Shown here: one piece after another, positions 53,480 through 62,488 of the stretch
How the letters are laid out: the number at the start of each line of letters is the position of its first letter
Position numbering within the stretch: the first letter of the stretch is position 1
DNA from: Mesorhizobium sp. L2C084A000
GTDB taxonomy: Bacteria > Pseudomonadota > Alphaproteobacteria > Rhizobiales > Rhizobiaceae
Reading direction: 5' to 3'
Assembly: GCF_000502875.1 (NCBI RefSeq)
Contig: NZ_AYWX01000001.1
Coordinates: 497,953 to 561,952 of the forward strand
DNA length: 64,000 nt
Position numbers and translations under genes: made by a program
The notes under the pieces: model-generated
Told to the model about the DNA's origin: nothing
What the model saw: only the letters and a program-made list of their open reading frames with translations
Database searches by the model: none

Positions 53480-54843
53480 TGCTGAAAAAGCTTCTGGTTG
53501 CCAACCGGGGCGAGATAGCGGTCAGGATCATCCGGGCCGCGCAAGATTTGGGGATCGCCACCGTGGCGGTGTATTCGGCCGCAGATGCCGAGTCGCTCCA
53601 CGTCCAGCTTGCGGACGAAGCGGTCAACATCGGCCCACCAGCAGCAAAGAAGTCCTATCTCAATGTCGAAGCAATTCTGAAGGCTGCCAGCGATACCGGT
53701 TGCGACAGCGTTCATCCTGGCTATGGGTTCCTTGCCGAGAATGCCGCGTTTTCCGACGCGGTCACAGGCGCTGGATTGGTCTTCGTCGGCCCGTCGGGAG
53801 ATGCGATCCGGATGATGGGAGACAAGGTCTCGGCGCGATCGGCCGCCGCCGCTGCAGGTGTCCCTGTGGTGCCTGGCTCGGCTGGCCGGGTCGAGGGCCT
53901 CAAGGCTGGCCACGAGGTGCTGACCGCAACCGGTTTTCCGGTGATGATCAAGGCGGCGGCAGGCGGCGGCGGGCGGGGCATCCGCATCGCCAACTCGCTC
54001 GCCGAGTTCGAACAAGCCTTTCCTCAGGCCGAAGCAGAAGCCCTCGCCGCCTTTGGCGACGGTGGCCTCTACATGGAAAAAGTGATCGGCAAGGCCCGCC
54101 ATATCGAGGTGCAGGTGCTGGCGGACGGAAGCGATGCCATTCACTGCTACGAGCGGGAGTGCTCACTGCAGCGGCGACGCCAGAAGGTTTGGGAGGAGGC
54201 GCCGTCTCGCGCACTTTCAGACAGGCTGCGCGAGGATCTCTGCGCTTCGGCGGTCGCTTTGGCCAAGGCGGTCAAATACTCTGGTGCCGGCACGGTAGAG
54301 TATCTTTATGACGATGAAGCAGATCGCTTTTACTTCATCGAGATGAACACCCGCATTCAGGTCGAGCACCCGGTCACCGAAGCGATCACCGGCATCGACC
54401 TCGTTGCGGAGATGCTTCGCATCGCCGGCGGCGAGAAGCTGCGGATTCGGCAAGGCGATGTCTCCGTCAAGGGGCATGCGATCGAAGTCCGGCTCAATGC
54501 CGAAGACCCGGCGAAGGAGTTCGCTCCATTCCCCGGGCAGGTGGCCGAGCTTCGCATTCCCGGCGGTCCGGGCGTACGCTTCGATTCGATGCTCTATCAA
54601 GGCTATCAGGTGCCGCCCTTCTATGACTCGCTGCTTGCCAAGCTGATCGTGCATGCAGAGACGCGCGAGGCGGCGATAGTGCGCCTGATCCGCGCGCTCA
54701 ACGAGTTGAAGATCGGCGGGCTCAAGACCACCAAGCCGCTGTTTCTTGCGCTGGCCGCCGATCCGGCGGTACGGGCGGGAGACGTGCATACCCGCTGGCT
54801 GGAAGGCTGGCTCATCGAAAACGCCGCAGCATTGGCGGGTTAA
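53479..54843 (+). CDS. Biotin carboxylase subunit
   Basis: This 454-residue ATP-grasp enzyme has KLLVANRGEIAVRIIRAAQDLGI, HPGYGFLAENAAF, IKAAAGGGGRGIRI (glycine loop), ECSLQRRRQKVWEEAPS and EMNTRIQVEHPVTEAITG, all typical of AccC. It carboxylates biotin on the carrier protein using ATP and bicarbonate. AccC-type carboxylases normally work with AccB and AccAD; here the acceptor subunits nearby are PxpB/PxpC, homologues of the carboxyltransferase domain of urea carboxylase. Starts on the carrier gene's stop. Confidence 0.92.
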   Translation: MLKKLLVANRGEIAVRIIRAAQDLGIATVAVYSAADAESLHVQLADEAVNIGPPAAKKSYLNVEAILKAASDTGCDSVHPGYGFLAENAAFSDAVTGAGLVFVGPSGDAIRMMGDKVSARSAAAAAGVPVVPGSAGRVEGLKAGHEVLTATGFPVMIKAAAGGGGRGIRIANSLAEFEQAFPQAEAEALAAFGDGGLYMEKVIGKARHIEVQVLADGSDAIHCYERECSLQRRRQKVWEEAPSRALSDRLREDLCASAVALAKAVKYSGAGTVEYLYDDEADRFYFIEMNTRIQVEHPVTEAITGIDLVAEMLRIAGGEKLRIRQGDVSVKGHAIEVRLNAEDPAKEFAPFPGQVAELRIPGGPGVRFDSMLYQGYQVPPFYDSLLAKLIVHAETREAAIVRLIRALNELKIGGLKTTKPLFLALAADPAVRAGDVHTRWLEGWLIENAAALAG

Positions 54844-54852
54844 GGAGGACCG

Positions 54853-55728
54853 ATGTCGATACGATTCAACTTCGGCGGTGACGAACATATCTTCGGCGAG
54901 GTGTCCGAAGAAATGTCGCTCACCTCCTTCTTTACCGGCCTTTCGATGACGAACGCGGTGCGTACGGCAGGCATCCGAGGTGTCACCGAGATCTGCCCAG
55001 CCAACGCCAGCTTCCAGATTCGCTTCAACCCCGACATCGTCAAGCCGCAGGATTTGCTCAGCGAACTGAAGTCGATGGAAGAGGCGGCCTCGAAGGCGGA
55101 CCCGGTGCTGAAGACCCGGATCATCGAACTGCCGGTTTATTTCCAGGATCCATGGACGCGTGAAACCTGCCTGCGCTTCCGCGAGCGCCATCAGGACCCC
55201 TCCTCCACCGATCTTGAATATTCGGCACGCATCAACGGCTACGCCACGGTGGAAGAGTTTATCACGGCCTATTCCGGCCAGCCCTGGTTCGTGTCCATGG
55301 TCGGCTTCGTCGCCGGACTCCCCTTCCTGTACCAGATGGTTGAGCGCAAGAAACAGATTCAGGCGCCGAAATACTTGCGTCCACGCACCGACACTCCCAA
55401 GCTCACCATTGGCCATGGCGGCTGCTTTGCAGCGATCTATTCGGTACGCGGCGCTGGCGGCTACCAGATGTATGGCATAACCCCGGCCCCGATCTACGAC
55501 CCGACCAGGAAGGTGCGCTACCTCGCCGATGACATGTGCCTGTTCAAGCCAGGCGACATCGTCAAGTTCAAGGCCATTGGCCGCGATGACTACGACGCCA
55601 CGCTTGAGGAAATCGAAGCCAATCGGTGGCAGCCGACGGTTCGCGAGTGCACCTTCAGCCTGAAGGATTTCAACAGCGACATTTACGGCACCAATGCAAA
55701 GCTGATGGAGCTTATCAATGGCCGTTAA
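54853..55728 (+). CDS. pxpB: 5-oxoprolinase/biotin-dependent carboxyltransferase subunit B (KipI-like)
   Basis: This 291-residue protein has the carboxyltransferase-domain 'allophanate hydrolase subunit 1' features: GVTEICPANASFQIRFNPDIV, LPVYFQ, PWFVSMVGFVAGLPFLYQM and YLRPRTDTPKLTIGHGGCFAAIYS. It is longer than KipI/PxpB of E. coli or Bacillus because of an inserted segment at about 110-150. AAGGAGG precedes the ATG, and the stop overlaps pxpC by 11 bases. It would form the active heteromer with PxpC. Confidence 0.88.
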   Translation: MSIRFNFGGDEHIFGEVSEEMSLTSFFTGLSMTNAVRTAGIRGVTEICPANASFQIRFNPDIVKPQDLLSELKSMEEAASKADPVLKTRIIELPVYFQDPWTRETCLRFRERHQDPSSTDLEYSARINGYATVEEFITAYSGQPWFVSMVGFVAGLPFLYQMVERKKQIQAPKYLRPRTDTPKLTIGHGGCFAAIYSVRGAGGYQMYGITPAPIYDPTRKVRYLADDMCLFKPGDIVKFKAIGRDDYDATLEEIEANRWQPTVRECTFSLKDFNSDIYGTNAKLMELINGR

Positions 55729-56689
55729 GGTAATCTCTCCCGGCCTCTCCACTTCCGTGCAGGACCTTGGTCGACCAGGCCACTATCATGTCGGCATTCC
55801 CGAAGGCGGCGGCATGGACCGCTTTGCCACACGCATCGCAAACCTGCTTGTCGGCAACAATCCGGGTGCCGCGGTGCTCGAAGCCACCTTCATGGGCCCC
55901 GAACTCGAATTCACCCAATCCGCGGTCGTCGCCGTCACCGGCGGAGAACTCCCCCCCAAACTCAATGGCGAGGAGCGGCCGACCTGGGAAAGTTTTCCGG
56001 TGAAGGCCGGTGACCGGCTTTCCTTCGGCTTCCTCAAGGGCGGCGCGCGCGCTTATCTGGCCGTCTCCGGCGGCATCGACGTACCCGTGGTTCTCGGTTC
56101 GCGCTCGACTTACATTCTGGGCGCACTCGGCGGCCATCAGGGCCGCACGCTGAAGGCGGGTGATGAGCTTCCCCTCGGCGAAGGTTCCGGCAAAGCCGGT
56201 CTTTCACTGCCTGCAAATCTGCGCCGCGCGGGCAATAGTCCGGCGGAACTCAGAATGCTTCCCGGCATGTACTGGCATCGGATCACCGAGGCTGCCGGCA
56301 ATCGGTTCTTTGAGGAAACCTGGAAGGTCGCGCCCGAAGCCGACCGCATCGGCTATCGCTTCCGGGGCGGGACGCCACTGGAGTTCGTCGAGCGCGAGCA
56401 GCCTTTCGGTGCGGGCTCCGACCCCTCGAACATCGTCGATGCCTGCTATCCCTACGGATCCGTCCAGGTGCCGAGTGGCACGGAGCCGATCGTTCTTCAC
56501 CGGGACGCGGTTTCGGGTGGCGGGTACATGATGCTGGGCGTGGTGATATCGGCCGACATGGACCTTATCGCCCAACTCCAGCCGCACACCCCGGCGCGCT
56601 TCGTTCCGGTGACGCTGGAAGACGCGCTTGCCGCGCGAACCGAACAGCGCGCCGCGCTGGCGCGTGCCGAAGGACATCTGGCCGGCTGA
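55718..56689 (+). CDS. pxpC: 5-oxoprolinase/biotin-dependent carboxyltransferase subunit C (KipA-like)
   Basis: This 323-residue protein has VISPGLSTSVQDLGRPGHYHVGIPEGGGMD and LLVGNNPGAAVLEATFMGPEL. It also has GARAYLAVSGGIDVPVVLGSRSTY and SGGYMMLGVVISADMDLIAQLQP, which define the KipA/urea-carboxylase carboxyltransferase family. It pairs with PxpB. A 249-base spacer without any gene or clear hairpin separates it from the ABC genes downstream, which may therefore have a promoter of their own. Confidence 0.9.
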   Translation: MAVKVISPGLSTSVQDLGRPGHYHVGIPEGGGMDRFATRIANLLVGNNPGAAVLEATFMGPELEFTQSAVVAVTGGELPPKLNGEERPTWESFPVKAGDRLSFGFLKGGARAYLAVSGGIDVPVVLGSRSTYILGALGGHQGRTLKAGDELPLGEGSGKAGLSLPANLRRAGNSPAELRMLPGMYWHRITEAAGNRFFEETWKVAPEADRIGYRFRGGTPLEFVEREQPFGAGSDPSNIVDACYPYGSVQVPSGTEPIVLHRDAVSGGGYMMLGVVISADMDLIAQLQPHTPARFVPVTLEDALAARTEQRAALARAEGHLAG

Positions 56690-56938
56690 CGTCAGCCGGA
56701 AAAATGCCGGCGGAGGAGCCGGTGGCGAGGAGATCGGCCGGCCAAAACCGACCGTGCGTGGCGGAAGACAAAATCCGGTGCGCGAAACGACAAGACGACG
56801 CCGGGCAACGGCGTGAATTTGGCATCCGAGCAGTCCGCTAGAGACCGCCGGAACCGACAGGGGAAGACATTTGCAACGTGACTGGCCGCAAGGCCGGATG
56901 CTTCGCGCCTTTCCGTCGGTAGAAAGAAGGAAAGGGTC

Positions 56939-57691
56939 ATGAGTCATCTGAGCGCGGAGAACGTCTCGGTATCGTTTGCGGGGCTGAAGGCCCTGTCATC
57001 GGTAGACCTCCAAATTACGCCCGGCCGCATTAGTGGCCTCATCGGCCCGAATGGCGCTGGCAAGACCACGCTCGTCAACGTGCTGACCGGCTTCCAGGCA
57101 CCGACGGAAGGCACCATCAAGCTCGACGGCGCAGCACTCACGGGTCTCAAGCCGCATCAGGTCCGGCGGCGCGGCATCGCCCGCACCTTCCAGGGTGGGC
57201 GGCTCTTCCGCGACTTGCCTGTGCTGGACAATTTGGAGGTAACCGGCGTTGGCCTGGGAATGAGCCGGCGCGCTGCCATCGCCGAAGCGGAAGCGATGCT
57301 CGACTGGATAGGCATCGGTGCGCTGAGCACCCGCATCGCCGGAACGTTGCCATATACGGACGAGCGCCGCGTCGCCATTGGCCGCGCCCTGATGGGACGG
57401 CCCGCATACATCCTGCTCGACGAGCCCGCGGCTGGCATGAGCGCACTGGAGGCGCGGGAGCTTTCGGCCCTGATAAGACACATCGCCGCCGATCTCGGCT
57501 GTGGTGTCCTGCTCATCGAGCACAATGTCGGGCTGGTGCTCGGCCTCTGCCAGCATATCGTCGTGCTCGATTCCGGAGCGATCATCGAGGAAGGCCCGCC
57601 TGCCGCGATCCGCGACAGCGAGAAGGTGCGCCACGCCTATATGGGCACTGCCGCGAACACCGACCTGCCTGTGCTGGAGGCGATGGAATGA
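56939..57691 (+). CDS. LIV-type ABC transporter ATPase (LivG-like)
   Basis: This 250-residue ATPase has GPNGAGKTTLVNVLTGF (Walker A), a Q-loop with GIARTFQGGRLFRDLPVLDNL, LPYTDERRVAIGRALMGRPAYILLDEPAAGM (variant signature plus Walker B) and the HHAYMGT-like C-terminal segment RHAYMGT of LivG proteins. GGAAAGGG precedes the ATG. The overlap with the next ATPase (ATGA) shows a single operon for branched-chain amino acid or amide uptake. Confidence 0.9.
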   Translation: MSHLSAENVSVSFAGLKALSSVDLQITPGRISGLIGPNGAGKTTLVNVLTGFQAPTEGTIKLDGAALTGLKPHQVRRRGIARTFQGGRLFRDLPVLDNLEVTGVGLGMSRRAAIAEAEAMLDWIGIGALSTRIAGTLPYTDERRVAIGRALMGRPAYILLDEPAAGMSALEARELSALIRHIAADLGCGVLLIEHNVGLVLGLCQHIVVLDSGAIIEEGPPAAIRDSEKVRHAYMGTAANTDLPVLEAME

Positions 57692-58422
57692 GCCTGCTCG
57701 CCCTTTCCGATATCACTATTCGCTATAGCCGTCTCACGGCGGTCCGAAATGTCTCCTTCTCCATGGCCGAGGGAGAAATCCTGTTCATCACCGGCCCGAA
57801 CGGAGCCGGGAAGTCTTCGCTGCTGCGCGCGATCGCCGGTGTTACGCCGGTGGCGGGCGGCCGGATCGACCTTGCAGGTCATGAGATCACCGGCCAGGCG
57901 CCGGAAAACATCGCCCGGCTCGGATTCTCCATGGTGCCGGAGGGGCGCGATGTCTTCGGCTCGCTGACGACCGAAGAGAACCTCCTGGTCGGAACCGGCA
58001 TGCACGCCCGCGAACGCGGCTGGCGCAGCCGAGCGGCCGACGAACTCGAAGCCGTCTACGCAACCTTCCCGATGCTGAAAGAGAGGCGGCACGGGCAGGC
58101 GGGATTGCTGTCCGGCGGGCAGCAGCAAATGCTGGTCATCGGACGCGCGCTGATGACCAATCCGCGGCTTGTAGCCATTGACGAGCCTTCGCTGGGCCTC
58201 GCCCCCAACATCAACGACCAGGTCTACGAGCGGCTGATCGCGCTGCGTGCGCAGCGCCAGCTCACGCTCCTGATCGTTGAGCAGAGCTCGGCCCGAGCGA
58301 TGATGGTGGGCGGGAGGATGATCCTGATGCGTGGCGGACAGATCGTGCTCGATGGCGACGCGCGGACGCTCGGCAACGGCGAGGCGATCCAGGCTGCCTA
58401 TTTCGGCTACGAGGACAATTGA
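57688..58422 (+). CDS. LIV-type ABC transporter ATPase (LivF-like)
   Basis: This 244-residue ATPase has GPNGAGKSSLLRAIAGV, GFSMVPEGRDVFGSLTTEENL (typical LivF Q-loop), LSGGQQQMLVIGRALMTNPRLVAIDEPSLGLAP and a C-terminal AYFGYED. It works with the LivG-like ATPase on the two permeases encoded immediately downstream; one base separates its stop from the next ATG. Confidence 0.92.
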   Translation: MSLLALSDITIRYSRLTAVRNVSFSMAEGEILFITGPNGAGKSSLLRAIAGVTPVAGGRIDLAGHEITGQAPENIARLGFSMVPEGRDVFGSLTTEENLLVGTGMHARERGWRSRAADELEAVYATFPMLKERRHGQAGLLSGGQQQMLVIGRALMTNPRLVAIDEPSLGLAPNINDQVYERLIALRAQRQLTLLIVEQSSARAMMVGGRMILMRGGQIVLDGDARTLGNGEAIQAAYFGYEDN

Positions 58423-58423
58423 G

Positions 58424-59329
58424 ATGCTTCAGATCCTGTTCGACGCACTCTCGCTTGGCTCGCTGTACGCGCTCGGAGCGCTCGGCATCGCCCTCATCTT
58501 CGGCGTCATGCGGCTGGTGAACTTCGCGCATGGCGACGTCATCGCCTTCTGCGTCTTCGCGCTGCTATGGCCGTCTACGGACGCAATGGCCATCGTCTTC
58601 GCCGGCCAATTGCCGTGGTACCTTCTGGTTCCCTTCGTCCTCCTCTGCGGGGCCGGGCTGTCGGTGCTGTGCGAAATCGTCGTCTTCAGGCGGTTCCGCC
58701 AGGCAAATCCGGCAACCATGATGATCGCCTCCTTCGCGCTCGGTTTCGTAATTCGCTACTTCCTGCTCATGCTGTTCTCCAGTCGGCCGAAATCGATTTC
58801 GCTGCTGCCCGAACTGTCCCAGCCGGTGGAGATCCTCGGTGCCCGGCTTCCCCTCCTCCAACTCATAACGATCGTGACTACGATGGTCATCCTGATCGGC
58901 CTGACATTGTTCCTGCGTCAAACTCGCTTCGGCCTGGAGATGCGGGCGGCGGCCGAGAACTTCTCGATGGCCCGCATGCTGGGTGTGCGTGCGAACCGGG
59001 TCATCATAGGTGCGTTCGCCCTCTCCGGCGCGTTGGCCGCCGCCATTGCGCTGATCTTTGGCGCCCAGACAGGCACGCTGGACATCCAGATGGGCGCCTC
59101 GATCATGTTGATGGCCTTCATCGCCACCGTCATTGGCGGCCTCGGCAGCCTCGGGGGAGCCGTGCTCGCCGGCTTCCTGCTGGGTGCCGCCTCGGTGATC
59201 ATGCAGGTCATGCTGCCCATCGACGCCCGGCCATTCCGCGATGCCTTTGTCTATGGAGCGGTCATCCTCGTCCTCCTCTTCCGCCCGCAAGGGCTTATTG
59301 CCGCGCGCGGCACCAAGGAAAGGGTCTGA
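58424..59329 (+). CDS. LIV-type ABC transporter permease (LivH-like)
   Basis: This 301-residue protein starts at the ATG at 58424; the longer frame from 58331 runs inside the ATPase gene. LSLGSLYALGALGIALIFGVMRLVNFAHGD is the LivH N-terminal signature, and IGGLGSLGGAVLAGFLLG and VLLFRPQGL occur near the end. About eight membrane helices. Partner of the LivM-like protein that starts 5 bases downstream. Confidence 0.92.
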   Translation: MLQILFDALSLGSLYALGALGIALIFGVMRLVNFAHGDVIAFCVFALLWPSTDAMAIVFAGQLPWYLLVPFVLLCGAGLSVLCEIVVFRRFRQANPATMMIASFALGFVIRYFLLMLFSSRPKSISLLPELSQPVEILGARLPLLQLITIVTTMVILIGLTLFLRQTRFGLEMRAAAENFSMARMLGVRANRVIIGAFALSGALAAAIALIFGAQTGTLDIQMGASIMLMAFIATVIGGLGSLGGAVLAGFLLGAASVIMQVMLPIDARPFRDAFVYGAVILVLLFRPQGLIAARGTKERV

Positions 59330-59333
59330 TTTC

Positions 59334-60425
59334 ATGGCTGTCGCCGCCTCCCTAGCCAACTCTACCGCTCCCGGTGCCGCGGCTACCGAGCGAAAGCCCG
59401 CACGCTTCGCGCTTGCCCGCCGTACCGTCCTGACTCCGGTCCTGCTTTCGCTGCTGCTGCTGGCCATCGCGCTGATCACGGTGATGACCGGATCGCGGCC
59501 CTTCAACCAGACGGTGATCGACGTGTTCGTCCGCGTCATCCTCGTCGTGGGCCTATACATCTTTATCGGAAACTCGGGCGTTCTCAGCTTCGGGCACATC
59601 GGCTTCACCTGCCTTGGCGCCTACGCGGCCGCGTGGCTCACCATCAATCCGATGATGAAACGCGGTTCGCTGCCGGGATTGCCCGAATGGCTGCTGGCGA
59701 CCCGATTGCCGTACTGGCAATCGGCTGTGCTGGCGGCATTGTTCGCCGCCCTCGCCGCTCTCATCTTCGGGCGGGTGCTGATGCGGCTATCGGGCATCGC
59801 TGCGTCGATCGCGACCTTCGCGATGCTCGCCATGATCAACACAATTTATTCCAACTGGGAGAGCGTGACCGGAGCGACCTCATCGGTCGTCGGCATTCCG
59901 ATCGTGCGCGTGATCTGGCCGTATCTCATCGGCGCCGTGGTCGCAATCTTCATCGCCTGGGCGCACGCGATCTCCCGGTCCGGCCTGGCCCTTCGTGCTG
60001 CCCGCGACGAGCCCACCGCCGCCGCGGCTTCCGGAGTCGACATTCCCAGGGAAAGACTGGTGGCGTTCGTCGTATCAGGCGCGGTGATGGGGCTGGGCGG
60101 TGCGCTGATGGCTCATTCCATCGGCGTGGTCACACCCGATACATTCTATCTCGGTCTCACCTTCATCACCCTTTCCATGCTCGTCGTCGGCGGCATGGGC
60201 AGCCTGTCGGGTGGAGTGCTGGGTGTCGTCCTGCTGTCCGCCCTCATCCAGGCGCTGCGTTGGCTGGAGGCAGGCGTATCGCTCGGCGAGTCCACGTTCG
60301 CCCTCCCGAAAGGGGTTCAGGAAATAGCCCTCGGCGTCATCATGATCGTGATCCTCGCGCTTCGCCCATCCGGACTCATGGGCAACCGCGAACTCACCTT
60401 ACCTCGCAGCAGTCGCAACAAGTGA
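59334..60425 (+). CDS. LIV-type ABC transporter permease (LivM-like)
   Basis: This 363-residue protein starts at the ATG at 59334. It has about nine membrane helices, with SFGHIGFTCLGAYAAAW, RAARDEPTAAAASGVDI (the LivM cytoplasmic loop that contacts the ATPase), VVGGMGSLSGGVLGVVLL and LRPSGLMG. The N-terminal 30 residues are Ala/Arg-rich and poorly conserved, so the exact start is less certain. Confidence 0.9.
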   Translation: MAVAASLANSTAPGAAATERKPARFALARRTVLTPVLLSLLLLAIALITVMTGSRPFNQTVIDVFVRVILVVGLYIFIGNSGVLSFGHIGFTCLGAYAAAWLTINPMMKRGSLPGLPEWLLATRLPYWQSAVLAALFAALAALIFGRVLMRLSGIAASIATFAMLAMINTIYSNWESVTGATSSVVGIPIVRVIWPYLIGAVVAIFIAWAHAISRSGLALRAARDEPTAAAASGVDIPRERLVAFVVSGAVMGLGGALMAHSIGVVTPDTFYLGLTFITLSMLVVGGMGSLSGGVLGVVLLSALIQALRWLEAGVSLGESTFALPKGVQEIALGVIMIVILALRPSGLMGNRELTLPRSSRNK

Positions 60426-60468
60426 CCGGCGGCACAAGCCCGACCGGAAAACAAAAAAGGAGACGTGC

Positions 60469-61662
60469 ATGGCATACAAAATGAGAATTGTCGCAACCGC
60501 TCTGGCCTCGATGTCCATCGCATACCCGGCCCTGGCCGATGACAAGACTATCGTCATCGGCTTCGCCACTGCGGAGTCGGGCTTCATGGAAGCCTATGAC
60601 AAGCCTGCCCAGGAGGCGGCTTTGATCCGCATCGACGAGATCAATGCGGCTGGCGGTCTGCTTGGAAAGCAGATCAAGGTCGTCAAGGCCGACACCAAGT
60701 CCGACCGGGCCGAAGGCGCCAAGGCTGGCCTCTCCGTGCTCGACCAGGGTGCGGATCTCGTGGTCGTGTCCTGCGACTACGACTTCGGATCGCCGGCTGC
60801 GCTCGCGGCCGAGGACGCAGGCCGTATCTCCTTCTTCCTGTGCGCGGAATCGGTCAAGGCCGGCATCCAGGGTGTCGGCCCGCACAGCTTCTCCGCGTCG
60901 GTGCTGGCGGCCGTGCAGGGAGCGACCATGGCCGAGTGGGCATTCAAGGAAAAGGGCGCAAAGGACTTCTACCGTCTGCTCGATACCTGGACGGCCTACA
61001 ACAAGGGCATCTGCGACGGCTTCGACTGGATGATGCCGAAGCTCGAAGCCCAGGGCGCGAAGCTTGTCGGTGAAGACACCTTCAAGAACGAGGATGCCTC
61101 CATCGCCGCGCAGATCACCCGCATCAAGTCTCTGCCGAAGGAGCCGGATGCGATCATGCTTTGCACGATGATGCCGGGCGCCGTCTCGGCCATCAAGCAG
61201 CTTCGCGCCGCGGGTATCAATTCCATGATCCTGAATGGATCGGGCGTCGACGGTAGCTATTGGCTCTCGGCTGTGCCCGATCTGACGAACTTCTACGTCC
61301 CCGTTCAGGGATCGATCTATGGCGACGATCCCAATCCGGCCGTGCTGAAGTTCAATGCCACCTACAAGCAGAAGACAGGCGCCGATCCCTCGAGCCAGTA
61401 TGTCTTTCCGGGTTACGTCATGGTCGACGTCTGGGCCAAGGCGGTGGAGCGTGCAGGCACGGCCGATGCCGACGCGGTCGTCGCGGAACTGGAAAAGATG
61501 AAGAATGAGCCGACACTGTTCGGGCCTCGTACCTTCACGCCGGAACTGCATCACCAGAACCAGACGCGGTACCTGATCGTCGAGACCAAGGCCGGCAAGC
61601 CGGGTGTTGTAGGCAACTGGACGATTTCCGAGCCGGTACCGATGGAAGCCTTGCTCAAGTAG
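60469..61662 (+). CDS. LIV-type ABC transporter substrate-binding protein
   Basis: This 397-residue protein has a signal peptide (MAYKMRIVATALASMSIAYP, cleavage after ALA) and a peripla_BP_6 fold: VIGFATAESGFMEAYDKPAQEAALIRIDEINAAGGLLGKQIKVV, then DDPNPAVLKFNATYKQKTG and YVMVDVWAKAVERAG. AAAGGAG lies before the ATG. It is the last gene of the LIV operon. The ligand may be an amide or lactam acted on by the upstream pxp/biotin genes rather than leucine. Confidence 0.9.
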   Translation: MAYKMRIVATALASMSIAYPALADDKTIVIGFATAESGFMEAYDKPAQEAALIRIDEINAAGGLLGKQIKVVKADTKSDRAEGAKAGLSVLDQGADLVVVSCDYDFGSPAALAAEDAGRISFFLCAESVKAGIQGVGPHSFSASVLAAVQGATMAEWAFKEKGAKDFYRLLDTWTAYNKGICDGFDWMMPKLEAQGAKLVGEDTFKNEDASIAAQITRIKSLPKEPDAIMLCTMMPGAVSAIKQLRAAGINSMILNGSGVDGSYWLSAVPDLTNFYVPVQGSIYGDDPNPAVLKFNATYKQKTGADPSSQYVFPGYVMVDVWAKAVERAGTADADAVVAELEKMKNEPTLFGPRTFTPELHHQNQTRYLIVETKAGKPGVVGNWTISEPVPMEALLK

Positions 61663-61670
61663 GAGAAGAT

Positions 61671-61740
61671 GGGCCGGGTAAGCCCGGCCCTTCATATGCG
61701 GAAGGCCCTGTTCCTTTGGGATGACCGGGCCTTTCGTCTT
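61671..61740 (+). terminator. Two successive hairpins ending the LIV operon
   Basis: GGGCCGGG-TAAG-CCCGGCCC (61671-61690) is a perfect 8-bp stem with a four-base loop, nine bases after the stop. A second stem, AAGGCCC (61702-61708) with GGGCCTT (61727-61733), is followed by TCGTCTTTT, resembling an intrinsic terminator. Together they mark the operon end and separate it from the convergent cupin gene. Confidence 0.7.
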
Positions 61741-61819
61741 TTGAGGATATTGCCTTTGAGCAAAAACCGAGGGCGGCCCGTTTGGACCGCCCTTGTCGCC
61801 CGATGAATCCAGATTTTCG

Positions 61820-62488
61820 CTACCCTCGCGCTTTGCGGTAGGAATCCTTGAGCGCTATGAGCTCCCCCGAGAAAGCGAAGATATCGCAGCCGTCGACTTC
61901 GATTTGCTGCCCCGCTGCCGTGGTGCCGACGAAGCGCCATGATGAAAGCCCGGTGTCGCCCGTCACGATGTGCCGTCCCCTGATCCACGCGGCTTTCGGG
62001 AAGGCATCGAACAGCGCTGCATAGGCGACGCGCACTGCGTCACGCCCCACATGCTTGCGCCCTTCGGCATCGGGGCCGGCCGAGCCGTGGAAAGCGCAAT
62101 TCTCAACCATGCAGTCCATCAGCGCGCCCACGTCGCGAGCGTTCCAGGCCGCGAGGAACCGGTCGAGCACGGCGAGCCGCCTGGCTGCGAGATCGCCAGC
62201 CTCAACGACCTCGACCTCGAGAAAGGCGAGCGGCGCATCGCCGGCATTGATGACATTGTGGGCCACACCCGTCCGCCGCGAGTAGGGCACCCCTTGAGTG
62301 AGAGCGGCTTGCGACTGCGCGCCGTCGGGGCCTTCGAGACCGAGCTTGCCGTCCGTAAGCGGCACGATGACGTAGTCATGGCCATGGATGTGCCAGCCGG
62401 TCTCGGCCCCGGTGGCAAAGCGCCATTCGGTGACCCGAAAGCGTTCGTCGTCGATATGGACGACCGGTTCGGCTTTCATGCGGGTCAT
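61820..62488 (-). CDS. Cupin domain fused to SnoaL/NTF2-like domain
   Basis: This 222-residue protein has an N-terminal cupin: WHIHGHDYVIVPLTDG (metal-binding His-x-His type) with GVAHNVINAG. A SnoaL-like alpha+beta half-barrel follows: LDRFLAAWNARDVGALMDCMVENCAFHG, then ALFDAFPKAAWIRGRHIVTGDTGLSSWRF. Such fusions often occur in amine or hydantoin catabolic loci, but no specific reaction is assigned. It overlaps the aminotransferase stop (ATGA at 62488), so both are one unit. Confidence 0.85.
   Translation of the reverse strand: MTRMKAEPVVHIDDERFRVTEWRFATGAETGWHIHGHDYVIVPLTDGKLGLEGPDGAQSQAALTQGVPYSRRTGVAHNVINAGDAPLAFLEVEVVEAGDLAARRLAVLDRFLAAWNARDVGALMDCMVENCAFHGSAGPDAEGRKHVGRDAVRVAYAALFDAFPKAAWIRGRHIVTGDTGLSSWRFVGTTAAGQQIEVDGCDIFAFSGELIALKDSYRKARG

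Noticed and set aside
54217..55752. 511-codon minus-strand frame over the biotin carboxylase and pxpB
   Set aside because: Antisense shadow crossing two well-supported genes.
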